The notes under the pieces: model-generated | The model's input: the letters and a program-made list of their open reading frames with translations, nothing else | What the model was told of the DNA's origin: nothing | Database searches by the model: none | Made by a program: the position numbers and the translations under genes | In this document: piece by piece, positions 34,480-43,442 of the stretch | Position numbering within the stretch: position 1 is the first letter of the stretch | How the letters are laid out: every line of letters begins with the position of its first letter | Source: Platerodrilus igneus | Taxonomy: Eukaryota > Arthropoda > Insecta > Coleoptera > Lycidae | Reading direction: 5' to 3' | DNA: 64,000 nucleotides | Assembly: GCA_036346225.1 (NCBI GenBank) | Contig: JARFIW010001456.1 | Location: forward strand, 1 to 64,000

Positions 34480-35425
34480 GTGATATTACTGCCAGATACT
34501 CGTCAGACGATGGATAAATCCTTACAAATGCTGATTGTTTGGCATTCTTCTCCCGATGAGCTTATTCAGGACTTCAAGTTGAATACTGTTACTATGGAGT
34601 AAATTGCACCACTTTCCTTACAATACGCACTCTCCTGCAGTTGCCTGACGATAAAAGAAATTCCTTTTTTTGACCTCCTTTGACCCTTGCAATCATGCAT
34701 ATATCGATGATATCGCTTCAAATGGAAGTTCAAAGGAGTCACTCTTGGCTTTACGGAATCAATTAAGCGTCCTTTTAGAAGTCGGTGGTTTTCTACTACA
34801 TAAGTGATCTAGTAATTGTCCGGAATTACTAAGGGATCTTCCCACTTCGCAATAATTCGTACTGCTTCGCTCCTTTACGTATCCTAGCACTCAGCAGAAA
34901 GTTCTAGGTCTTTAATGGAATACCACCTCAGCTTTCTTCGATTTTTTATTTCAGCCACAGTGTTCTGCTTGTACCAAGTGCAATCTAATTTTGAACTTAG
35001 CTTGTATTTTCCGCCCTATTGGAATTTTATCTCCTCTAACTTTTTTGGTAAAACATTTAAATCAGCGTTTGTGGTTTTTGAAATTAGACTGTGATGATTC
35101 CTCTCCTTCCTACTTATTCCTTTTGTGGGAAAGATATCTGTATGATTTACCACTGTTTTCGACTTTCCTTTACTATGCTTGCTACTGCCGCTACAATATT
35201 CTACATGTAAAGTTTATTGCTTTGCAGACGCTTCCAAACACGGTTATTGTGTTGTCGTTATTTTCGTTTTCTTACTTCTTCCTCCGTTGAGGCTCCATTA
35301 GTTTGTGCTAAGTCCAAAGTTGCAGCGCATCGTATCCTCTCTTTGCCTAGACTCGAACCGCTAGCCGCTGCTTTGGCCTCAAAACTATTAACCTCTGCAC
35401 TAAAAACCTGTAATCCCCATATTAC
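34480..35425 (+). pseudogene. BEL/Pao RT C-terminal part and RNase H, second element
   Basis: Begins with DKSLQMLIVWHSSPDELIQD and FKLNTVT, then FLTIRTLLQLPDDKRN, then ILSPLTFLVKHLNQRLWFLK and LWERYLYDLPLFS (34991-35170). The RNase H part is CAKSKVAAHRILSLPRLEPL followed by AAALASKLL. The order is that of BEL/Pao pol from the middle of RT into RNase H. The YVDD segment falls in a garbled frame around 34680. It overlaps in coverage with the piece at 33580-34085 (QQFLWR versus QMLIVW at the same point), so a second BEL/Pao copy is present. Confidence 0.85.
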
Positions 35426-35442
35426 CTTTGATAAAATTAAAT

Positions 35443-35890
35443 CTGATGATTATTATAACCAACTACAGGTGTTGGTTTTGAAATATTTTCAACTAATGTT
35501 GATGATGCAACAGGATTTATTAGGAAACTATTAATTGGGCAAATGTTCAAGTGTTGGGGGATCCTGGTAACCGCAGACTGCTTAACCCCCTTCGAATACC
35601 TTACATTTGATTTCCCAATGCTCCACCCAAAGGTACTACATTGATCAGGAAGCGAGTTCTTTTTACCTGGAAAATTTGGAATTTTGCCGAACCATTGCTG
35701 TTTCAAGCAAGGTAAGGATCTTTAACGTGCGTGACAACACTCACACACGGGACCTCCATTTTACATTTCATCCGAACGAGGGCGTTTTTTTGTGAAAAAC
35801 GCTCGCCTAACATTTTTCAAGCGGATCGTGTCGGGATTTAAACCTGGGCCCTGAGCGTAGTAGCCACACGCATACCAACTATGCCACTGA
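35443..35890 (-). mobile_element. tRNA-derived SINE, minus strand
   Basis: On the minus strand it starts with A box TGGCATAGTTGG (35886-35875) and a degenerate B box GGTTTAAATCC. The body is the same as in the SINE at 20293 (AAAAATGTTAGGCGAGCG, CCCGTGTGTGAGTGTTG, GGGTGGAGCATTGG). It extends beyond the end of that copy through GGGGGTTAAGCAGTCTGCGG and AACACTTGAACATTTGCC to a tail with TAATAATCATCAG. The ATC-rich tail resembles RTE 3' ends, so RTE probably supplied the machinery (inference). Confidence 0.82.
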
Positions 35891-35939
35891 ATATCGAGGA
35901 ACTAGAGTATAAATTCGTACAATAGAAGGGGAACCGAAC

Positions 35940-36430
35940 TGCATCTAAGTAAGAGCAGCGACTATGTTCGAAGATAACAAACATAGAAACAAGGAGAAAA
36001 TTGTTGAAAGCATATGTGTGGAGCACAGCACAGTACGTCTATGAAATAGGGGCAGTAGGAGAAGCAGACAAAAAAAAACGGTAGAAGCCTTGTGGAATGT
36101 TGGACTTCAGATGTATGAGGATGATAGCATGGACAGACAAAGTTGATAAAAAAGTAAAGGATTAAAGATATCTGTGGAAAACAAAAAATAGAAGAAATAG
36201 ATGAGCAGGATACGTACTAAGACATTTTTCGGAAATAGTGCAGGTTATATTACAAGCAGCGATAGGAAAAAAGAGGTAGAGGTAGGCCTAGATCAGATTA
36301 ATGTACGCAGATAGTGAAAAATGCAGACTGTGGAAATTTTAAGGAAATGTGTATGTTAGCTCAGAATAAGAAACAACGAGACTACGCGTCTAACCAGTTC
36401 TAGTGCTGTAGACCTGATTATGATGATAAG
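35940..36430 (+). pseudogene. RTE LINE, C-terminal region and 3' end
   Basis: Degraded RTE 3' part: RNKHRNKEKIVESICVEHST, RMRMIAWTDK and a broken GRGRPRSD segment, ending with NADCGNFKEMCMLAQNKKQ and TTRLRV. The tail CTGATTATGATGATAAG carries the ATG-type repeat. Like the piece at 56520-57016 it sits next to a minus-strand SINE with the same intervening bases. Confidence 0.82.
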
Positions 36431-36990
36431 AAAACAACTTGTTTGTGGTTGTAGATGTAGGCGCTATTTAAATATTGCCCTACAATGCAAAAGTCTTTAA
36501 ATCAAAGGATTTGCTAACATAAGAATCGATTGCAACTTATTTTTAAAGTGAAAAATACTGAACCGCTTTAGTGCCATTTCAAGCTCAGTGTTATAACCGT
36601 TTTACTTAGGGATTGCTTTAAAATGAACAAAATATAGCCAGATGCTTCATTGAAGAGGCCAATGAATGAAACTATAAATCTAACAGCAACCACTACGTGT
36701 CTAATTGATTGATCAGATCAGCTACTAAAATTTCACTAAAAATTATCGTCGGTCCTATGTGATCAACATTGGCCCTCCAAATTCAAAGCGTTTCCTAGAA
36801 CTATCATACTATGAATTCTCTTTGTCAATTCTCCGTATAGGTCATACTTCAGTTTTCCTAATAGTTGAAAATTGTTTATAGAACATACGGGAAGTGCCGA
36901 CTTAATTGTCGAAACGTTTAATAAATGTAAAGGTTTTTTACATTAAGTCTGCTCATGTTAAAAATTAGTACCTATGTAATTTGAGGAAAT
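36431..36990. other. No recognisable feature (protease intron)
   Basis: AT-rich intron sequence just downstream of the 36997-37140 exon on the minus strand. Confidence 0.4.
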
Positions 36991-36996
36991 ACTTAC

Positions 36997-37140
36997 ATTG
37001 CAGGCGCTTTCTCCAGATATGGAAACGGTGCAGATGTTTCCATCTGTTATGTCAGTTGAATTGTGTTCAAAAATACATTGTTCTTTACTAATTGTTAGTA
37101 GTTTTATGGGTTGTATGTTATTAAGTGTTTGCCCAGGAGG
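36997..37140 (-). CDS. Serine protease exon with substrate-pocket segment
   Basis: A 48-codon exon with good splice sites: acceptor CTTTCTAG before it and donor GTAAGT (36996-36991) after it, phase 0 at both ends. It encodes PPGQTLNNIQPIKLLTISKE, then QCIFEHNSTDITDGNICTVS and ISGESACN. This aligns with the S1 segment between the central strand and the active-site serine: LxxIxLxxIsxxxC, then the NICT Cys and GxxAC with Cys191. Residue 189 is Ser, as in chymotrypsins. NST is a potential N-glycosylation site. The downstream exon must supply DSGGP and does so in phase. Confidence 0.9.
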
Positions 37141-37344
37141 CTAGAAAGAAAAATTTATAGTAACTAAAGAGTCTCTCTGTCTATGAATAAACTAAGCTAA
37201 AGTCCAGGACATCGCATTCACCAGAGCTACCGCAAAACTTAAAAAAAAAACTCAACAATGGGAATTGAACTCATACCTATTTTGTGTAGCAGGCTAATAG
37301 CTGTAGACTATATCAGAGAGGTCTTTTGTTTCTTTGATTAAATA

Positions 37345-37480
37345 AAAAAATTACGGCAGATCTAGAAATTAGAGATTTATGTTGTGAAGGTTATATAGAC
37401 CTTTTTAGACTAGCTCAGAATAGGAAAAGATTTAAAGCTGCATCAAACCGACCTTAAGTAAGTCGAAAACAAAACAACTA
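37345..37480 (+). pseudogene. RTE LINE, 3' tail (first subfamily)
   Basis: LCCEGYIDLFRLAQNRKRFK then AASNRP-stop and GTAAGTCGAAAACAAAACA. It is a close relative of the RTE ends at 6020 and 6420, inserted in the protease intron. Confidence 0.85.
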
Positions 37481-37789
37481 GGAATATGTAAAATTGACTT
37501 ACGACTCAAAGTTAAAATTTCAAAAAGCATCTAAGTAATAACCAGTTTATCATGTAGTCAAAACTATTATTCCTGGTGCTACAAAGGTTTAAATGGATGC
37601 CACTTATTCTATTTAGTAAGTTTAACAGTAGAAAATGGCACCGATCTTGGAACAGTGGCGCGGTGGTGCGCTTCCCACCACACTGCAGCGCCACCCACGT
37701 ATAGTTTTCTTCAACTAACCATTTTTTGAATCTGGAAACAATTTTTAAATAAAAGTTTTCTTCGACAAACCATTTTTAGCTTAAGGGAT

Positions 37790-39770
37790 ATTTTTAAAAT
37801 AGAAGTTTTTTTAACACCTCCTGATGATAATCTTGATACCGATATTCTTGACTCGATCGTTTCCATATCAAACCCTAATGAATCTCCAGCTCCTAATAAC
37901 ATCACAAACGTAAATATCCAACAGCCACGGCCAGTAATCCGTCAATCTATAACAAACTATTCCAAAAATGTCTAACCACCGGCACCTTTTCTGACACCTT
38001 CAAACACGCAAACATCGCCTCATCCCTAAAACCCGCAAAAATCCCTGAAGGCTCACGCTTTTACAGCCTAATTGCCCTCCTTTCAACCATTGGTAAACTC
38101 CTTGAAAAACTGATCCTTCACAAACTTCAGGCACACATCGAAAGTAATTCCCTGATTTCTAACAAGCAACACGGTTTCCGCCAAGGTCATAGCGCTGAAA
38201 AAATAATCCATTAATTAATTTCCAAAGTCCGATCACCACAATCTATTTTTCTTAATCTCCTTTGGGAAGTACATCACTCATAGAAGATTAAAAAAAAATG
38301 CTAAACAAACCACAACAAACATACAGGGAGTAATTACCACAATCTATATACGTTTTAGCAATTTTCCTAGATTTCCACTCTGCATTTGATCTTTTAGGTG
38401 GCCCAATGTCCTTAATCAACTTAAGACATTAAATTTTCCCTTCAATATATACAAAATTGTTCAATCATACTTCCCGAACAGCTATCCTCACACAAACTAC
38501 TTCTACACTACTACGAATGTAACACAAGCTATCCTCAAGGATCTATTTACTCACCTACCCTTTGAAATTTATTCATCAACTCTCTCTTTAATCTCAACAT
38601 TTCAAACACAGACACCTTTACATATGCTGATGACCTTGCGTTCCTTATTCATGGTAACCCCCGTCTTTAATTACAATCCACTGCAAAAATCCTGATCCAA
38701 CACATCAATCAATGGTCAATCCTTAACAAGTAACCCATCTCCTCTACCAAATTCAGAATGGTACTCCTAAAAGACTTCCTCGATCCCCGCCGCAGTCCTA
38801 CTGTCCATATTCTGGAAGAACCCTTAATTTTTTCTGAATCTGTCCCGTACTCGGCATCCATTTAGAGACCCGCCTGAAAATGTATACCCATCTCCAAAAA
38901 GGCGTTCAAATACTAAGTTAATCCTGTACAACATTCAACAGTCCCTACTAAAATCAATCCAATTAACCCTACCTACAAAAGTATAATCTTAAACAATATT
39001 ATTATCGCCATCGTCCGTTAAGCTGTTGACTCTTGGTATCCCCTCACAACCCCCAACTCCCACAGAATCCTAAATCCGATTATACATCCCTACCTCTTAT
39101 ATGTTTCTCCAGCTTTCCGTACCACCTTCACTGTATCTCTATACACCATTTTAAAAATCCCCCCTTCAGCTACACCACTTCGTGCAAACCCGTAACCCAA
39201 AAATTCCTTCGTCCGATCCACTTCCATGATGAAACATTATCCCCAGACACGTATCGCACAATCCCTACTTCTGATCTTAAGATCCGTATTTACAACTTCC
39301 CCCTCCACTCTAGCAGGAATCATGGTCCCACTCCAAAACTGGCAGATACACACACCAAATATTCCCCACTGTTACTGACATCCCCGCTCACATACAAAAT
39401 TCCAACCGTACAAGTATCCAATTCCTAACTGGCCATGGCAAATTCCGCTTCAAACTACATTCTCTCCATCTGATCACCTCTCCACTATGTTCTTGCAACT
39501 AGCTTGAAACTCCTGAGCATCTCCTATACCATTGTCCCGTTTTTACTCCCATCTGAAATAATTTTAAATAAATCATCCAACTCGACCTGTATTCCCCACT
39601 ACCTGATTTAAAATCCCTAATCGCCAACTTTCCCCTTTCTATACATGACTTCCTACAAGAAATTTTAGACCCCAAACCTCCTATACCCTCACTTTAACCC
39701 CTTAACCTGCGATCAAACATTGTAGCACTAAGTATAAACTGCATCGGATCCAAATAATTCCATCCACCCC
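37790..39770 (+). pseudogene. Jockey-like LINE ORF2 (reverse transcriptase), decayed
   Basis: A plus-strand non-LTR RT with many stops. KHANIASSLKPAKIPEGSRF near 38005 precedes SLIALLSTIGKLLEKLILHK and LISNKQHGFRQGHSAEK. LAIFLDFHSAFDLL near 38370 corresponds to the first catalytic Asp motif, and TYADDLAFLIHGNP (YADD at 38623-38634) to the second. The region after it reads DSWYPLTTPNSHRILNPIIH and further C-terminal sequence with a 131-codon open frame at 39033-39428. Base composition (C-rich, G-poor on this strand) is unlike its flanks. It lies in the intron between protease exons 36997-37140 and 39951-40194. Confidence 0.85.
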
Positions 39771-39950
39771 GCTTTGGATCAACTTCTGAAGTCACCCGAA
39801 GTTATAAGTGAGTCCAAAGAGAAGACCTTTTGAATCTAGATTAATTTCGTTTTGTTTTTCTTTTTTTTTTCTATGATTGTACAAGGTAGAATGGGCATAT
39901 GGCCTGGGTATGACTTATAGTAAAGTTTATTCAAAAACACACACACTTAC

Positions 39951-40194
39951 CAAAGTGGTATCACAAACATTTAAAACCACTTCAGTACCTATAGGTACGT
40001 CTCTCTTTGGCAATTTAATTTTGTCAATAGTCATGTTGAAATTCGGTTTTTTTAATTGAATCAGCGCAATGTCATGTCGAACGGAGTGAGGTTGTTTTGA
40101 CTTGTGTAGTATAAGCTTTTCAGCTATGCGAATATTTCCATTGGTGTTGCATTGGTTATCTACTGTTACAACGCTGATAGTTGAAGCATCGAGC
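39951..40194 (-). CDS. Serine protease exon with catalytic Asp102
   Basis: An 81-codon exon preceded by acceptor ATTTTAG and followed by donor GTAAGT (39950-39945). It starts one base into a codon and ends in phase 0. It encodes LDASTISVVTVDNQCNTNGN, then IRIAEKLILHKSKQPHSVRH, DIALIQLKKPNFNMTIDKIK and LPKRDVPIGTEVVLNVCDTT. HDIALIQL is the S1 signature around catalytic Asp102. The usual GWG at 140-142 reads VCD, so a strongly conserved Trp is missing. The next exon to the left continues the alignment. The exon with TAAHC (His57) should lie upstream, above 40194, but was not found in this window. Confidence 0.9.
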
Positions 40195-40741
40195 CTAAAA
40201 TTATAACATGTAAATTATAAATTTACACATAGTACCTTATTTCATAGATAGAAAACGACGGCCACTAGAAGTTGTAACTTTTTAGTTGGAGAAGGAAATT
40301 TGACTTTACTGTTCGCATTCCAACAAATATTCGCATAAATACTCCCTGTATGTTTGTTGTGGTTTGTTTTGTATTTTTCTTGATTTTCTTTGTGAATTAA
40401 ACCACTCATAGTTGTTAAAATCATCTTTATTTACGTTTCGATCCATGACAGGAACGTTGTCAAAATAATGAAAACTTCAAGTTTGACATTTATGACACAA
40501 GTTGAAAGTGACTTTGATTTATTAATGTTTGATTTAAATACATTAGGTAAAAATTTTAAAATTTAGAAGAATGAGTGCCTTCAATTTGTGTTGCACCCTG
40601 GGAGTGACTTTGAGATAGCCAATACGCTTAACGTAAAATCAGCTGATTAATTTTTATATATTTCATATTTATATATTTCATATAAATTCAATAACTTGAG
40701 GATTTAAAAACATTTTTTAACATGTTTATATTTATACGGTT
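40195..40741. other. Protease intron, no recognisable feature
   Basis: AT-rich sequence upstream of the Asp102 exon on the minus strand. I looked for a His57 (AAHC) exon here and saw none. Confidence 0.4.
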
Positions 40742-41463
40742 GAGGATGGTTAATAAAGAAGTATGCGAATACGTTACCCTAAGGCTTAATTAGCCGTTTT
40801 TATATTTATCTTGAGGAGAAAAGCTACCCTATTTCCACCATATTTAGTGGTATGTGAAGGGGGTTAGATAGTTTTGCGACTACCAAGATCCCCCAACACT
40901 CGAACATTTGCCAAGCTAATATGTCTATTGTTATGTAATTAGTTGTATGTATAAATAAAAATCACCTATGTAGGTTCTATTTTATTTATGTTAATATCGT
41001 AAGGAAAACCCAGGAAGAACTTGCAAAACTACCTAGATAGTGGGGACATTTGGTTTTCTTTTTTGAATGGACCTGCACCTTGAAAAAGTCCTAGATTACT
41101 GGAACAGGTGAAATAGTTTTCAGGTTCCAGTGATTTAAAGAGCCAAACTACAGGGTTTTTAGTAAGGAATCAGACTAAGACAGCTTCCCGAAAGAGGGCA
41201 GCAGCTTTCTCGGTACCTACTGTGGTAGATACCATAGTGGTAGGTATGGCATACTAAGACACTACTGCGATGTGAAAAACAACGGGAAAACCATCACATT
41301 ACCTCCCAAGTACACGGCGTATTTGAATTGTATGCAACATGATGACATCCTTTGGGGTAAAAGACTTCTGAGTTAAAATAATCCCCCATTTGGATCTTCG
41401 GGAGGGGACTACTTCGGAGGATGTGATCGAAAAGTTCCGAGAAAAAGTTAGGAACATTTTGCC
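40742..41463 (+). mobile_element. RTE LINE 5' untranslated region (main copy)
   Basis: Start of a nearly complete RTE. The boundary is set by the first base shared with the minus-strand copy that begins at about 61431 (GAGGATGG...). The two agree again from TATTGTTATGTAATTA on, through GGGGACATTTGGTTTTC, CAGGTGAAATAGTTTTC and AAGAGGGCAGCAGC, to the endonuclease start. Between about 40830 and 40925 this copy carries a segment also found at the 3' side of the SINEs (GAAGGGGGTTAGATAG, GATCCCCCAACACTCGAACA). Confidence 0.75.
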
Positions 41464-42355
41464 AGTCGGAACGTGAAATGTCAGAAGTATGAATCAAGTA
41501 GGTAAGCTAAATAACTTCAAAATTGAAATGTATGGGTTAGCACTAGACATAGTAGGGATCAGCGAAGTTCGCTTGCCCGATGGGGGATTTTTGGAGTGGA
41601 GACTTTAGATTAATTCATAAAGGACCAGAGGAACAAATTCCGAGTGTGAGAACAATTATGCGAAAAAAAATAGGACACTTTAGCAAACTACTTAGAAAAG
41701 AACGAAAGAGTACTCATGGTTAGATTAGAATCTAAACCGGTCAATACAGTAATATTACAAGTATACATTCTTCCTCTAGCTACAATGAGGAAGATGTAGA
41801 GGCGATGCACAAAGATATCGAAAATATACTAAGATACGTAAACGAAATGAAAATTTAATAACTACGGGGATTTGTGGTAGGTGAGAACAGTGACGAAGCG
41901 GTAGTAGGCTTATTTGGTTTAGGCATGAAAAATGATAGGGAAAATACGCTGGTAGAATTTTGCGACAAAAACCATTCAAGCATTACAAACACATTATTTC
42001 AACATTATGCTAGAAGACGATACACGAGGAAGATGCCAAGAGATATAGGAGGATATCAAATAGATTACGTTCTTGTTAGACAACGGTTTAAGAATCAAGT
42101 AAATGATTATAGAAGCTACCCAGAAGCAAATATAGACATTGACTACAGCATCGTAATTATGAAGACCGCTCTTAAATTTAAAAATTCGAAAAAAAGAAAC
42201 GGAAAAAGGCACTTTGACTTTGAGAAATTAAAAGATAAAGGTAACAGTGACAAATTTGAAAAAATAACAAATGAATTGCTGAAAAATATCAATAAAATGT
42301 CTGATGGTACTAAGAAAGTAGAAACAGAATGGAATAATATTAAAAATCCAGCTTA
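41464..42355 (+). pseudogene. RTE LINE endonuclease and connector (main copy)
   Basis: Apurinic-type endonuclease of the RTE clade. A broken start gives NVRSMNQVGKLNNFKIEMYG and LALDIVGISEVRLPD (41475-41580), the family's WNVRSM...DIxGISExR motifs. Then, in the frame 41874-42356, VVGLFGLGMKNDRENTLVEF, NTLFQHYARRRYT, QIDYVLVRQRFKNQVNDYRS and YPEANIDIDYSIVIM follow, corresponding to GxFGLGxRNxRG, NTxF, QIDYIxVxxR and GADIxSDHxLV. In the last block, the catalytic SDH reads IDY, so the enzyme is dead. It continues into KHFDFEKLKD-type connector sequence. Confidence 0.9.
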
Positions 42356-42799
42356 GACATGGCGGGCAAAGATATTCTGGGATATACACAAAAAGAAAAT
42401 AAGAAACCATGGATAACAAAGGATATCCCGAAATTAATAGAAGAAAGACGACAATACAACAATAGATCAGATAAAACACAAAACAGATATACAAAGCCAT
42501 AAAATGGGAAATTATTCGCAAATGCAGGAAAGCTAAAGAACAATAGATTGATGAAAAGTGCAAAAAGATACAAACTAAGATGAAAATAGAAAAGACAGAC
42601 GAAGCATACATCTAATTTTAGGGATACAAAACCGTATAGCAAAAATATAAGGGACGTAGCAAAAAACGTCATTATAGAAAATGTAGAGAAAGTGAATAGT
42701 TGCCAAAAATACATAAGGAATTTATATCCAGGAAAGGAACTAACAGTATTAGAACAGGAATCAGACATTGAAAGCGATGACTTGAGATATCCTTTACTT
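42356..42799 (+). pseudogene. RTE LINE connector up to the LTR insertion (main copy)
   Basis: KDILGYTQKENKKPWITKDI then PKLIEERRQYNN, a broken stretch, and NVIIENVEKVNSCQKYIRNL, YPGKELTVLEQESDIESDDL and RYPLLR. The coding sequence stops in the middle of LLRGEF and resumes at 51456 with GEFELALKDLKNGQ. The interruption is exact. Confidence 0.88.
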
Positions 42800-42803
42800 A
42801 GAG
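42800..42803 (+). repeat. Target-site duplication AGAG, left
   Basis: AGAG directly before the first LTR; repeated at 51452-51455 after the last LTR. Removing the array restores the RTE codons CTT-AGA-GGT-GAG. Confidence 0.85.
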
Positions 42804-43387
42804 TGTTACAGTCCAAATTTGGAGATGTACTCTTCTAAATTTGTAAGTGAATTCCCGCCATTATATTTAAAATAGACTTGTTCATTTCCGTCGTTTCGGA
42901 CAGTTGCGTTTGCGCAAAAGGAATGCGCAGGCGCGAAGTGGTGTACGTGCGCGGTTTGGACACGAGAGGATTATTAGTGACGAGACGTCAAACGGTGACG
43001 TTTGCATGTGTCGTGGTGCAGTCTTTCCTTTTTAGGATGTAGGTTTCCTCTTACCTGTATCTTCAAGTACCTTTACCTTTAGTCCTTCGCCTTACCTACG
43101 AACAAAGAAGAGGGATGACGATAAATTTGGTTTCAACGATGGCATGTCGCAACCCAACAACACCCCCAACAAGGGCCCTGAGATTCAACGGCATGTCGCG
43201 TTTAAGTGAGTACTTTTGTTTTACTTTGGTGTGAATATAAACCTGTATTATTGTAAACGTATTTGGTACGTTATACAATTTGACACGCAATTATGTCATA
43301 TCATTGTTGTGCAATAATGTGAACGTGGATCGTATCAGTGTTGCCAACTGTAGTAGTGGCGTTGAACACGACGCCGGGGTTATAACA
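42804..43387 (+). repeat. LTR A of a noncoding LTR array (584 bp)
   Basis: Starts TGTTACAG and ends TTATAACA, so the ends form a TGTTA/TAACA inverted pair. The body shares blocks with the LTRs at 46974, 50865 and 53913: GTTTGCGCAAAAGGAATGCG, GGATTATTAGTGACGAGACG, GGTTTCAACGATGGCATG and GTGTTGCCAACTGTAGTAG. It is the most diverged of the four. Confidence 0.85.
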
Positions 43388-43442
43388 GTGACGCCTAAAC
43401 GTGTGTTGAAAATTTGTTTTCACCTCTGATTTATCTTATAAG

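Noticed and set aside
37640..37700. GC-rich GTGGCGCGGTGGTGCGC ... GCAGCGCCACCC
   Set aside because: A short imperfect palindrome without neighbours or repeats that would give it meaning; not reported as a feature.
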